A stretch of 64,000 bases of DNA from Bombyx mori (lineage: Eukaryota; Arthropoda; Insecta; Lepidoptera; Bombycidae), in contig NC_085109.1 in NCBI RefSeq assembly GCF_030269925.1, positions 4,402,001 to 4,466,000 on the forward strand, written 5' to 3'. The notes under the pieces are model-generated. The model saw only the letters and a list, made by a program, of their open reading frames with translations. It was not told where the DNA came from and did no database searches. Below, one piece after another: positions 21,486-32,275 of this stretch. How positions within the stretch are numbered: position 1 is the first letter of the stretch; every line of letters starts with the position of its first letter. Made by a program: the position numbers and the translations under genes.

Positions 21486-23531
21486 CTCTATCGTGAAGTG
21501 CTCCTTCACCAGTCTGTCCAAAGCCTCTTCGTGCGTCGATACATGGGCGCAGGTGAGGAAGTTGACCTCTTTTGCATTGCTGTTGTCGAGGCCGTGTAGC
21601 ACCCATCCCAATTGGGTGAATGAGGCTACCGGCTGGTTCCTCCTGCCCCTGCGCGTCCTTCTGGCGGCGATGAGTCCCCAGTTGTCCTGCCCAATCAATA
21701 GTTTGGGGGATTGTTCTTCGTAATATAACTGGTCCGCCAGGCTCCTCAGGTGCGCGTAGCCTTCGATGGTCTCTCTTTTCAGTCGCTGGGGTGCAAGGCT
21801 CATGTCATCCATGGTGCGCGCTCCGACGATCGTCCTCTGCTGTCGTTGGTGAAGCCCTCGAACTCGGATGTTAAGCTTCATCGAGTCCTTCTTCGTTAGG
21901 GTCTTCCCGCCCACGGTCTCGAGGCGGAGCGACTCCTTGGGTCCCCTCAGGCCGATCTGCTTCGCCACGCTCGAGTCCAGGAGAGTTACCGTGGAGCCTT
22001 CGTCCAGCAGGGCCAGCACCGTCGTCGATCCCGATGGCCCGTACACTTCAACGGGCACCATCTTCAAGTACGCCCTGCTGATCCGTGTGCAGTTGATGGG
22101 AAGTCGCACGTTGTTCGCGATTTCCCTGTTCTCTGCTGGCTCTGTCTCCGACTTCTCGTTGTGTAGCGAGTGGTGATGCCAGCGCTTGCACGTGTGGCAT
22201 GGCGGTCGTTGACACGATTGCTTCCGGTGCTTACCGTCGAGGCATTTGTAACATAGGCGCGACTCCTTTGCCATTCTCCATCGTTCCTGCACCGTGGCTC
22301 TCTCGTACCTCGGACAATCATACAGCGGGTGTCCTTCCTTACACTGCGGGCACGCCGGCTTGTCTATTATTACTCTGTCCGAAGTTGCGCGCTCGGTGCA
22401 GTCGGTTGTGGCGTGCGTCGCCTGTCGCCTCGATGGTTGTCTTTTTGTTGCCACCTCGGCTACGGCATGTGGCCCGCACCGGTCCGCCATCTTGTTCAGG
22501 AAGCCGCACATCGTGTTGAGGTCCGGGTCTCCTTCAGTTTTTTCGATAATGTGATCGTACCACCGGAACCTCAGGATGGTCGGCATCTTGTCGACGATGC
22601 TCTTCAGCAGTTCGGGCGACATTAAATATTGGGGTTTCCGCAGCCCCCTGATCGCTGCGACGGTATTGTTAACATTGCTCGCCAGTGAGCAAATGTCGTA
22701 GGCGGAGTCGCTTATAGTCGGAAGTCTTCGTATGCGATCTAGCTCCGCTAAGACTAAAGCGTCCGCCCTTCCATAGCACCGCCGCAGTGATTCCATTACT
22801 TCCTCCGGTGTGCTCTCGGAGTACAGCTGGCTGCGGACTCCTTCCCTGGCTTGGCCCTTCAGCGCTCTTCTCAGCCGCGCCATGTTTTGAGCGCTTGAGA
22901 AGAGTGGAGCGGTATCCTCGTAGACGGCCTTGAAGGCCACCCACTCCCTGCAGTCGCCTTCGAACGTCGGCAACTGGTGCATGTAGTCGGGTTGTGGTGG
23001 CAGCTCCTTGGTCGTCGCGCTCCTCACCGCTTCCACTATCGCCTTAGCCAGGTCCCTGTTGCTGCACTCTTCCATGTTGGCCTTGCTGACGGGGCAGTTC
23101 TCGATGTGCTCGCCTGCGGGCTCCTTGTCCATACTGCCCACCGACGTCTGGACCCAGGCCCTGATCTGATCATCCCGGTCCTTTGGCTCTTCTATAATGG
23201 AATCATCGTCGTCTTCGTTTTCAGCCTGTATCAATTCCAGGCGGAGTCTGGCGGCTATAGTGGCTGCTTGTGCTTCTATCAATTCTTTTTCCGCCAGCTC
23301 CGCTCTCGCTGCCAGTTCCTTACGTCGTAGCGATTTCTTCGACGCGGGTCTATTTTCACCACGTGTCCGCGTCGTTGTCTCTTCAAGTTTTGTGTTCTGG
23401 GTCGTACCGGTCGCGGAGCTCTCGTATGTTTCGTACGACGTCGCTTCTGTTGCCTCCGGACTGGATTCTTGAACCGCAGATTCGAGTGGCTGTTCCCTCG
23501 ATGATCCCTTGTTGCTCCTGGTGATCGGCAT
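21486..23531 (-). CDS. BEL/Pao gag and aspartic protease (open, but fused to a broken pol)
   Basis: An open frame that I start at the ATG at 23531 (MPITRSNKGSS), because the further-upstream ATG lies inside the LTR and primer site. Gag has a coiled-coil-like, Glu/Ala-rich N-terminal third, then a conserved capsid-like region (QLPTFEGDCREWVAFKAVY). Zinc-knuckle-type clusters follow (CPQCKEGHPLYDC and CYKCLDGKHRKQSC, then CHTCKRWHHHSLH). The retropepsin active site is LALLDEGSTVTLLDS; Pao-type elements use this DEG form. The frame is lost after KEHFTIES near 21490. Gag would package the RNA and the protease would cut the polyprotein. Confidence 0.88.
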
Positions 23532-23548
23532 CGTTGAATAACCGCTGT

Positions 23549-23566
23549 ATCCGGCTCGAAGGACCA
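23549..23566 (-). promoter_or_regulatory. Primer binding site, complementary to tRNA-Tyr
   Basis: Two bases inside the 5' LTR the minus strand reads tggtccttcgagccggat. Its complement, atccggctcgaaggacca, equals the 3' end (acceptor stem plus CCA) that I know for eukaryotic tRNA-Tyr over 18 bases. This tRNA would prime minus-strand DNA synthesis. Confidence 0.85.
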
Positions 23567-23568
23567 GC

Positions 23569-24624
23569 TGTTGGGTACGCAGCACGTCACCCGTGTCGAT
23601 AAGGCGAGTGACGCCAACCCAGGTTGGACGGGTTTATGAATCTTATAAGATTTCTTGAAATCCTATAAGACGCCGGATGCCCGTCTCGTGGCGATTATTC
23701 GTGTCGATCTGAAGCAGTCGATGTAGGGTCCTGAGGTGTACGATATCGTACAAGCTCACTCGAAATTAAAACTCAAAACTTTACTAATTAACGTAAACCG
23801 AGCCGACCGATCTGTCAATACAACCGAATTCAATAACCGACGATCTTTTCAATGGTCTTCGAGTCTTCAATAAATATCTTCGAGGCGCTGATGTCTTTAC
23901 TCGTGCTTTTTTTATGTAATCTTCGTTCGGAGGGTCGGCGGCCGGCGGTTGGCAGGTAGTCGGTCGAGGGTCGGTCGGTAGGTCGGCAGGTAGTCGGTCG
24001 AGGGTCGGTCGGTAGGTCGGCAGGTACCTGACAACGTCGCAGGGTCGCTTAACTACCTCGGAATGTTACCCTACAGAGATCTCGTGTAAAATACGGCTCT
24101 CGTCGAGATCATTTTCACTATGATCGGCTCGGTTTATTCGTTATATCTATTTATTTAATAAATGTATATACTAATGCCTTATACTTAACTATTCTATGTT
24201 GTAATCCCTATCGATACATATAACTTATTCTATGCTTAATCTATATGACGCGCCCGTATAAACAAAATACCCGGTCCTGAACACAGATAAATGCTGTTTG
24301 TTACATCGTTTCGGGACGCGGGCCGGGCGCGTGTTCATTTAAGTTAATATGCTAATCTTAAAACTATCGGGAATAATAAAGCAAAAGTGTATACTATTTA
24401 TTTCAAAGCAACTTACGTTCTATTCTTAATAAAATCTATGTGCACGTTATCAATATCCTTATCTATCTATATGCACTCTATATAATTTATCTATTTGTTA
24501 TTTATCTATTTGTTATAACTCTATGTCTATGTACGTATCTATATAAATCTATTATTCTATTCTATATTCTATTATATTCTTCAACTTATTCTATAATTAT
24601 GGGGCGACGCCGCTGTCGCCAACA
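23569..24624 (-). repeat. 5' LTR of the BEL/Pao element
   Basis: It would carry the promoter and poly(A) site for the element. Same length and sequence as the LTR at 17340-18395. It is followed on the right by the target duplication gttta at 24625-24629. Confidence 0.97.
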
Positions 24625-24694
24625 GTTTATGTTCTGTGTAAATGTGAATTTGTTAACTGTACATTTGCACACGTTGTGACGTAGGCCGATTGTG

Positions 24695-24795
24695 ATTTTT
24701 TATTACTCTAAGCGGGTGAACAATGACTATATAAATCACACAACATTAATTTCGTCTCCCTCGAGACATATATTTCAGGGTCGGTGACCACTTTA
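24695..24795 (-). repeat. Degenerate Bm1 3' fragment
   Basis: Eroded SINE end: tttttattactctaagcggg, gaacaatgac, cctcgagacatatatttcag. Weak match in order only. Confidence 0.4.
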
Positions 24796-24894
24796 TACCA
24801 GTGTGGGCTACTCACACATAGACATTTTCATATTTACATACGCACACACATTTACATTTAATACCGACACAAAGTACAGTCGTGTCGATGGGCA

Positions 24895-25075
24895 TTCTCT
24901 TCTTCTTCTTAGTCGGACGCTCTTGTCAGAGCGGTCGTGGTTGTGCATTATCCTACCGCATCAAACACACGCACCGAAAATCAGTTTTTTGTGACGTCAG
25001 GTCCATACTTTGTCGCCCACGCATAGCAGCTGGAACGCGCTGACTTTAGTCAGAGTTTACACGCAGCCCGTAACG
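24895..25075 (-). repeat. Possible RTE-type LINE 3' end
   Basis: Starts with cttcttcttcttagtcgg and continues gctcttgtcagagcggtcgt. On the minus strand this is a gaagaag tail, a form common at lepidopteran RTE-like 3' ends. No coding words remain. Confidence 0.3.
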
Positions 25076-25286
25076 CCTGATTATGCTTTTATGATATTAC
25101 TTTATTTAATTATTTAACATATTTATCAGAGATTAAGAAAAAAAAAAATAAGAAAAAATTATATTGCATAGAATAATACGAACACATTAGATTACGCGTC
25201 TAATATTTAAATTTTTTCGTCAATTCATTCAGAAAAAGTTGGCGAACCTTTATTTTGAAAGTGCATTTTAAGTGTTCCACCTTAGG

Positions 25287-25526
25287 TTTTTTTTTGTGGA
25301 CGAGTTTACAGCCCACCTGGTATTAAGTGGTTACTGTACTGGAGCCCATAGACATCTACAACGTAAATGCGCCACCCATCTTGAGATACAAGTTCTAAGG
25401 TCTCAGTATATAGTTACAACGACTGCCCCGCCCTTCAAACCGAAACGCATTACTGCTTCACGGCAGAAATAGGCAAGGTGGTGGTACCCACCCGCGCGGA
25501 CTCATAAGAGGTCCTACCACCAGTAA
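25287..25526 (-). mobile_element. Bm1 SINE, 3' half
   Basis: Oligo-T then gtggacgagtttacagccca through to ggtcctaccaccagtaa. It ends at the standard break point and has no head. Confidence 0.92.
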
Positions 25527-25930
25527 AACGAAATTTCTACTATTGCTAATATTTCGGAATTACCCTTTCGAGCTCAGATTAATTGTGTGTGTGTGTTTCG
25601 TAATAACTATTGTGTAAATAAGTGGAGGCGACGAAACTTAGTTACGGACTTCCCATTGTGTTCAAGATTCAAATCTTCGCCCACCGCTCCATATCGTTAT
25701 GGCGTCTCATCGGCGTCTACTCTCTGTAATCTATGCCCACTATTGCGCACACGCCATTATTGCAATTTTTGTGAGTCTTTTCAATGCATTTTTTGCTATT
25801 TAAAATATAGTGCACGTTATAAGTCGAATTATCGTCATTTAATTTAAAAATCCATACCTGGCCCCTACACATTGTCTTTTACCCACTTCACGCACATCAC
25901 CCACCATACGCTGTACCAGATTGGCGGCAT
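25527..25930. other. Spacer
   Basis: AT-rich with a short (gt)n run at 25585-25598. No gene recognised. Confidence 0.5.
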
Positions 25931-25932
25931 AC

Positions 25933-26167
25933 GTACCCGCGCGGACTCACAAGAGGTCCTACCACTAGTAATTACGCAAATTATAATTTTGTGGGTTAAA
26001 TTTTTATTACACGTTATTATTCCTTCACCGTGGAAGACAATCGTGAACATTTGTTAAGTACGTATTTCATTAGAAAAATTGGTACCCGCCTTACGGGATC
26101 CGAATATCGTTGCATCGTTAGATACGAATGCACCGGACGTCTTATCCTTTAGGCGACGAAGACTTCA
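25933..26167 (-). mobile_element. Bm1 SINE, 5' half only
   Basis: Unusual because it keeps the head and middle but lacks the 3' half. It runs from gtacccgcgcggactcacaa through acgcaaattataattttgtg to the tRNA-like head, whose minus-strand reading retains a recognisable B-box region. The loss of the 3' end must be a later deletion, because reverse transcription starts at that end. Confidence 0.85.
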
Positions 26168-26239
26168 AATCTCAGATGATGCAATAGGGATGAGCTCTGC
26201 TCCAGGGTTAGTTAGTTAGGTTAGGTTAGTGCGAAATTA

Positions 26240-26883
26240 CCCGTCATGACCTATGCAAGTCCCGTCATGACCTATGCAAGTGTAGTGTTCGCTCACGCGG
26301 CCCGCATACACCTAAAATCATTTCAAATTATTCAATCCCGTTTTTGCAAGATAGCCGTCGGAGCCCCGTGGTTCGTCAGGAACGTCGACCTCCATGACGA
26401 CCTGGACTTAGAGTCCATCAGTAAGTATCTTCAGTCGGCGTCCATGCGCCACTTCGATAAAGCGGCACGACACGAGAACCCTCTCATCGTGGCCGCCGGT
26501 AACTACATTCCCGATCCTGCGGACAGAATGGAAAGCAGTCGACGTCGCCCAAAACACGTCATCTCGGATCCTCCCGATCCACTAACGGTGCTTTTAGGTA
26601 CTTCAAGCACCGGTCACCGTTCTCGTTGAACCCGTCGCTTGCGACGAAGGGCTCGACGAGTAAATTAACTCTCAGACACAGCCCACTGAGTTTCTCGCCG
26701 GATCTTCTCAGTGGGTCGCGTTTCCGATCCGGTGGTAGATTCTGCGAAGCACGGCTCTTGCTAGGGTTCGTGTTAGCAACATCGTCAGGTTTGAGCCCCG
26801 TGAGCTCACCTACTAAAGTTAGGGTTACGCTGACATAGCCGCTAGGGCTATCAGCTTAGGTAGGAAAAAAAAAAAAAAAAAAA
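26240..26883 (+). mobile_element. Jockey-clade LINE, second subfamily, 5'-truncated
   Basis: Encodes the last roughly 125 residues of an ORF2 related to, but clearly diverged from, the two full-length copies (for example RNVDLHDDLDLESISKYLQS; stop at 26627-26629). The 3' UTR differs, and the tail is an A run of about 18. The insertion is exactly bounded by a 9-bp duplication, gcgaaatta, at 26231-26239 and 26884-26892. The first 21 bp, starting cccgtcatgacctatgcaag, are tandemly doubled at the 5' junction. Confidence 0.92.
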
Positions 26884-26892
26884 GCGAAATTA

Positions 26893-27353
26893 AAATAAAT
26901 ATAAGGGGATCATCTTGAACAAATTTTCAAAGCATTACTCCGGGAACTTACCGTATAAATAGCACGGAAAGCATCAAAGTCTGTTTATACTTAAATAATG
27001 AGAGAGATCAAGATTACTTGATTTAGGGGGTCGTGAAATGAGTTTTACTAAGAGTTTTTCCTTTTACAGGGGTAGCAAGATTGAAAAGGTTAGAAACCGC
27101 CCCTAGCTAGCTAGGGCGCTAATCTTAATTCTGTTTTTTTTTCTCTGCAATTTAAAAATTTCGTAAAACATAATTTCTTACCTATTTATAAAATGTTGAG
27201 TAGTCCAAAATAGTCTCTCGAAATTGTAAGCTTCTGTATTTAGGGTTTCAGCTACGCATCTAAGGACACTATTATGTAATAGCCGATGAAATCTGGCTGC
27301 ACGCATTTAAAACTATTTGAATACTAATCTATAAAGATAGTCTGAACTGCCCA
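26893..27353. other. Spacer before the first full-length LINE
   Basis: AT-rich with no recognised feature. It ends in the target site caataactat of the next element. Confidence 0.5.
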
Positions 27354-27470
27354 CAATAACTATCATTCCGATAGAGGCACCCGTCACGTGCGGACGTGCT
27401 CATTGTCCACTCGATCGCCCGGTCTTTGTTCGCCCGGCTTTTGTTAGCCCGGCCATTGTTCGCGCGGCCC

Positions 27471-27610
27471 GTGTTCGTGATACATCTGCCGACCAAGTGT
27501 GTTTCCGGGAAGCTTTTATTTGTTTTGTTTAGTTATTTTTGTGTTCGTGGAACATTTGCCGACAAAGTGTTTTCCTGCAAGTATTTATTTGTTTTGTTTC
27601 TTTTTGTAAT
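27471..27610 (+). repeat. Two 70-bp tandem monomers in the LINE 5' UTR
   Basis: Units of about 70 bp at 27471-27540 and 27541-27610 share gtgttcgtg, catctgccgac/catttgccgac, aagtgt, and tttatttgttttgttt. Copy 2 has a single related stretch. Just upstream lie three or four shorter imperfect repeats of about 15 bp based on gttcgcccggc. Confidence 0.8.
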
Positions 27611-27764
27611 TTCTGTTTTGTTGAGCTTTTTCTTTGTCCTGTAGTAATCGCGCCGCATTGCCACCTGTGTTCAATAGAACCGCTCAGGTCCGAGAAGTTG
27701 GGGCCTCGCCGCAAGGCGAGTGTTTTCAAGACCCGGGGCCGCCCCACCTGGGTACTCAGCGATC

Positions 27765-29393
27765 ATGGACGCTGTATTCGCGGAATTCCTCCGACTTCGC
27801 CACCCACAGCTCGCCTCAGAGTTTCTGGCCTTCAAGGCCAATCACACTGCGAGCCCTCTCGAGGACTCCGCCGCGCTCGCTGCTCCTGCGTCGCCTGTAC
27901 CTGCGTGCAGAGCTTCTGCATTGAGCACCGCAGCCTCTGTCGTGCCTGCCGCTCCCGTGTCGCCTATACTGGCGAGAAAAGCTGCTGCGTCGTCCGCCAT
28001 GACCATCGTTTCAGCTGAGCGATCATCCGCGGCCTCCGTCGCGCCCTCTAAAACACCTACACTTGCTCGTAGGTCGCCTGCACCCGCCTCCTCGTGCTCC
28101 GACTCTGACTCGGACATGGAGGTCGACCTCGCCCCCGCCTCATCGACGGATGGATTCACCCTGGTACAGAAGGGTAAGAAGCGTGCCGCGGAGTCTCGAG
28201 CTCCCGCGGCCGCTAAAATTAGCAAAGCCGTGAACGCGTCGCGCCCCCGCCCTCAGACTCCCGTTGCGCCCCCAGCCCGTGCCACTCCGTCGCCGCGTCC
28301 GGTGGCACAAAATAAAACCCAGACCCCTCCCCCGGTTATCCTTCAGGAGAAGGCAGCTTGGGATCGAGTTTGCCTGGCCCTTAAGGCCAAAAATATAAAT
28401 TTCACGAATGCCCGTAACCTCGCGAACGGCATTCAAATTAAGGTTCAAACACCCGACGACCATAGGGCCCTCTCTTCTTACCTCCGTAAGGAACGTATAA
28501 GTTTCCATACTTATACGCTCCAGGAGGAGCGCGAACTCCGCGTTGTAATACGCGGAATCCCTAAAGAGTTAGATGTAGAGCTCGTCAAGGCCGATCTGTT
28601 AGAACAGGGCTTTCCAGTGAATTCTGTGCACCGTATGCACACCGGTCGCGGTAGGGAGCCATATAATATGGTTCTAGTCACCCTCCAGCCTACCCCCGAG
28701 GGTAAGAAAATCTTCAACACACAGACCGTCTGTAGGCTCTCCGGTATCGCCATCGAAGCCCCCCATAAAAAAGGCACTCCTAGCCAGTGCCATAACTGTC
28801 AATTGTACGGGCACTCTTCCCGTAACTGTCACGCGCGCCCCCGATGTGTTAAGTGTTTGGGCGATCACGCCACGGCCCTCTGCGCTCGTGACCAAATAAC
28901 CGCGACGGAACCGCCTAGCTGCGTCCTGTGTCGAACACAGGGTCACCCCGCGAATTACCGTGGTTGCCCCCGAGCCCCTAAAATAAATCGCCGCATCGCC
29001 CGCCAAAACCGCCTCCGAGCTTCCGGCCCAGACATCAAAGCCTCGGCACCCTCTGCGTCGCAGGCTAAGCCAGCGTTCGTTCCGGCGGCGGTGCCCAGTG
29101 TCTCGGCCTGGGCAAAACCGCTGCCGTACACGAACACGGCTACAACTCCCTCCTCCGCGATTCGTCCCGCCCCGGCGACTCGTCCCTCTCCCGCGACTTG
29201 CCCTCCGACCGCGTCCGAAAATCTCGCTTTAGCGATCGACTTCTTTCAGTCGATCAACTTTGAGCGCGTTAACGCTTTGGGCGACGCCATTCGCGCTGCC
29301 TCCACTGCACAACACTTTATCGCCGTTGTGCAGGAATACGCCGACGTATACGCGTCATTAAATCCGTACGTCCTCCCCTCACTCCGCCGGTAA
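27765..29393 (+). CDS. Jockey LINE ORF1 protein (gag-like, nucleic-acid binding), copy 1
   Basis: A 542-residue protein that would coat the LINE RNA in ribonucleoprotein particles. I start at the ATG at 27765 (MDAVFAEFLRLRHPQLASEF) because it aligns with the start of copy 2. An in-frame ATG at 27720 would add 15 unmatched residues. It has an Ala/Ser/Pro-rich low-complexity N-terminal region, an acidic patch (SDSDSDMEVD), an RRM-like or pre-knuckle domain (RELRVVIRGIPKELDVELV), and then three zinc knuckles. The knuckles are CHNCQLYGHSSRNC, CVKCLGDHATALC and CVLCRTQGHPANYRGC. Its stop is separated from the ORF2 ATG by three bases, suggesting termination-reinitiation. Confidence 0.9.
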   Translation: MDAVFAEFLRLRHPQLASEFLAFKANHTASPLEDSAALAAPASPVPACRASALSTAASVVPAAPVSPILARKAAASSAMTIVSAERSSAASVAPSKTPTLARRSPAPASSCSDSDSDMEVDLAPASSTDGFTLVQKGKKRAAESRAPAAAKISKAVNASRPRPQTPVAPPARATPSPRPVAQNKTQTPPPVILQEKAAWDRVCLALKAKNINFTNARNLANGIQIKVQTPDDHRALSSYLRKERISFHTYTLQEERELRVVIRGIPKELDVELVKADLLEQGFPVNSVHRMHTGRGREPYNMVLVTLQPTPEGKKIFNTQTVCRLSGIAIEAPHKKGTPSQCHNCQLYGHSSRNCHARPRCVKCLGDHATALCARDQITATEPPSCVLCRTQGHPANYRGCPRAPKINRRIARQNRLRASGPDIKASAPSASQAKPAFVPAAVPSVSAWAKPLPYTNTATTPSSAIRPAPATRPSPATCPPTASENLALAIDFFQSINFERVNALGDAIRAASTAQHFIAVVQEYADVYASLNPYVLPSLRR

Positions 29394-29396
29394 TCA

Positions 29397-32275
29397 ATGG
29401 CCTATATAAGTAGAATAAAGCCCCTATCCGTAACGATAGGATTTTTTAACGCTTACGGTCTCGCAAATCAACGTGATCAGGTTTCTGACTTTTTGCGTGA
29501 CCATCAAATTGATATCTTTTTAGTGCAGGAGACCCTACTTAAGCCCGCGCGCCGTGACCCTAAAATCGCGAACTATAACATGGTCAGGAACGACAGGCTC
29601 TCTGCTCGTGGTGGTGGTACCGTCATTTACTATAGAAGAGCCCTGCATTGCGTCCCGCTCGATCCTCCCGCGCTCGCTAATATCGAAGCATCAGTGTGCC
29701 GAATCTCACTGACGGGACACGCGCCGATCGTTATCGCGTCCGTTTATCTTCCACCGGATAAGATCGTTCTAAGCAGTGATATCGAGGCGCTGCTCGGTAT
29801 GGGGAGCTCTGTCATTCTGGCGGGTGACCTAAATTGTAAACACATCAGGTGGAACTCACACACCACAACCCCGAATGGCAGGCGGCTTGACGCGTTAGTC
29901 GATGATCTCGCCTTCGATATCGTCGCTCCGCTAACCCCGACTCACTACCCGCTAAATATCGCGCATCGCCCGGATATACTCGACATAGCGTTATTAAAAA
30001 ACGTAACTCTGCGCTTACACTCGATCGAAGTAGTTTCAGAGTTAGATTCAGACCACCGTCCCGTCGTTATGAAGCTCGGTCGCGCTCCCGATTCCGTTCC
30101 CGTCACGAGGACTGTGGTGGATTGGCACACGCTGGGCATCAGCCTGGCTGAATCTGATCCACCATCGCTCCCGTTTAACCCGGACTCTATCCCGTCTCCT
30201 CAGGATACCGCTGAAGCCATAGACATCTTAACGTCACACATCACCTCGACATTAGATAGGTCATCGAAACAAGTTGTAGCGGAGGACTTCCTTCACCGCT
30301 TCAAATTGTCCGACGATATTAGGGAACTCCTTAGAGCTAAGAACGCCTCGATACGCGCCTACGACAGGTATCCTACCGCGGAAAATCGTATTCGAATGCG
30401 TGCCCTACAACGCGACGTAAAGTCTCGCATCGCCGAAGTCCGAGATGCCAGATGGTCTGATTTCTTAGAAGGACTCGCGCCCTCCCAAAGGTCTTACTAC
30501 CGCTTAGCTCGTACTCTCAAATCGGATACGGTAGTAACTATGCCCCCCCTCGTAGGCCCCTCAGGCCGACTCGCGGCGTTCGATGATGACGAAAAAGCAG
30601 AGCTGCTGGCCGATACATTGCAAACCCAGTGCACGCCCAGCACTCAATCCGTGGACCCTGTTCATGTAGAATTAGTAGACAGTGAGGTAGAACGCAGAGC
30701 CTCCTTGCCACCATCGGATGCGTTACCACCCGTCACCCCGATAGAAGTTAAAGACTTGATCAAAGACCTACGTCCTCGCAAGGCTCCCGGTTCCGACGGT
30801 ATATCTAACCGCGTTATTAAACTTCTACCCGTCCAACTCATCGTGATGTTGGCATCTATTTTCAATGCCGCTATGGCGAACTGTATCCCGCGGTGTGGAA
30901 AGAAGCGGACGTTATCGGCATACATAAACCCGGTAAACCAAAAAATCATCCGACGAGCTACCGCCCGATTAGCCTCCTCATGTCTCTAGGCAAACTGTAT
31001 GAGCGTCTGCTCTACAAACGCCTCAGAGACTTCGTCTCATCCAAGGGCATTCTCATCGATGAACAATTCGGATTCCGTACAAATCACTCATGCGTTCAAC
31101 AGGTGCACCGCCTCACGGAGCACATTCTTGTGGGGCTTAATCGACCAAAACCGTTATACACGGGAGCTCTCTTCTTCGACGTCGCAAAAGCGTTCGACAA
31201 AGTCTGGCACAATGGTTTGATTTTCAAACTATTCAACATGGGCGTGCCGGATAGTCTCGTTCTCATCATACGGGACTTCTTGTCGAACCGCTCTTTTCGA
31301 TATCGAGTCGAGAGAACCCGCTCCTCCCCACGACCTCTCACAGCTGGAGTCCCGCAAGGCTCTGTCCTCTCACCCCTCCTATTTAGCTTATTTGTCAACG
31401 ATATTCCCCGGTCGCCGCCGACCCATTTAGCTTTATTCGCCGACGACACGACTGTTTACTATTCTAGTAGAAATAAGTCCCTAATCGCGAAGAAGCTTCA
31501 GAGCGCAGCCCTAGCCCTAGGACAGTGGTTCCGAAAATGGCGCATAGACATCAACCCAGCGAAAAGTACTGCGGTGCTATTTCAGAGGGGAAGCTCCACA
31601 CATATTTCCTCCCGGATTAGGAGGAGGAATCTCACACCCCCGATTACTCTCTTTAGACAAACGATACCCTGGGCCAGGAAGGTCAAGTACCTGGGCGTTA
31701 CCCTGGATGCATCGATGACATTCCGCCCGCATATAAAATCTTTCCGTGACCGTGCCGCGTTTATTCTCGGTACACTCTACCCCATGATCTGTAAGCGGAG
31801 TAAAATGTCCCTTCGGAACAAGGTGACACTTTACAAAACTTGCATAAGGCCCGTCATGACTTACGCGAGTGTGGTGTTCGCTCACGCGGCCCGCACACAC
31901 ATAGACACCCTCCAATCCCTACAATCCCGCTTTTGCAGGTTAGCTGTCGGGGCTCCGTGGTTCGTGAGGAACGTTGACCTACACGACGACCTGGGCCTCG
32001 AATCAATTCGGAAATACATGAAGTCAGCGTCGGAACGATACTTCGATAAGGCTATGCGTCATGATAATCGCCTTATCGTTGCCGCCGCTGACTACTCCCC
32101 GAATCCTGATCATGCAGGAGCCAGTCACCGTCGACGCCCTAGACACGTCCTTACGGATCCATCAGATCCAATAACCTTTGCATTAGATGCCTTCAGCTCT
32201 AATACTAGAGGCAGGCTTAGGGAACCCGGTAACCGTACTCGTCGAACTCGACAAAGAGGTCGACGTGCAACCTAA
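29397..32275 (+). pseudogene. Jockey LINE ORF2 (endonuclease-reverse transcriptase), frameshifted, copy 1
   Basis: The enzyme that nicks the target and copies LINE RNA into it. The APE-type endonuclease at the N-terminus is visible (QETLLKP, AGDLNCKHIRWNS, SDHRPVVM). The RT follows (RKAPGSDGISNRV, PISLLMSLGKLYERLLYKRL, QFGFR, AKAFDKVWH, GVPQGSVLSPLLF, FADDTTVYYSS). Compared with copy 2, four bases (tttc) are missing at 30886/30887, shortly before the RT core. The frame therefore breaks there and resumes in another frame to the stop at 32275. Apart from that it differs from copy 2 by scattered substitutions only. Confidence 0.93.

Larger units (their letters stand above)
17340..24624 (-). mobile_element. 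BEL/Pao LTR retrotransposon, complete ends, broken coding
   Basis: A 7,285-bp insertion read on the minus strand. Its two LTRs, 17340-18395 and 23569-24624, are each 1,056 bp, begin TG and end CA, and show no difference when read line by line. Target duplication gttta lies at 17335-17339 and 24625-24629; five bases is normal for BEL/Pao. Primer site, gag with zinc knuckles, retropepsin, reverse transcriptase with YMDD, RNase H, integrase and polypurine tract follow in the usual order. The coding region is interrupted by frameshifts, a stop and loss of part of the reverse transcriptase, so this copy cannot support itself, although its LTRs look freshly copied. Confidence 0.96.

Noticed and set aside
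26205..26228. Possible insect telomeric repeat (ttagg)n
   Set aside because: Only about two units within gttagttaggttaggttag; far too short and beside a LINE insertion.
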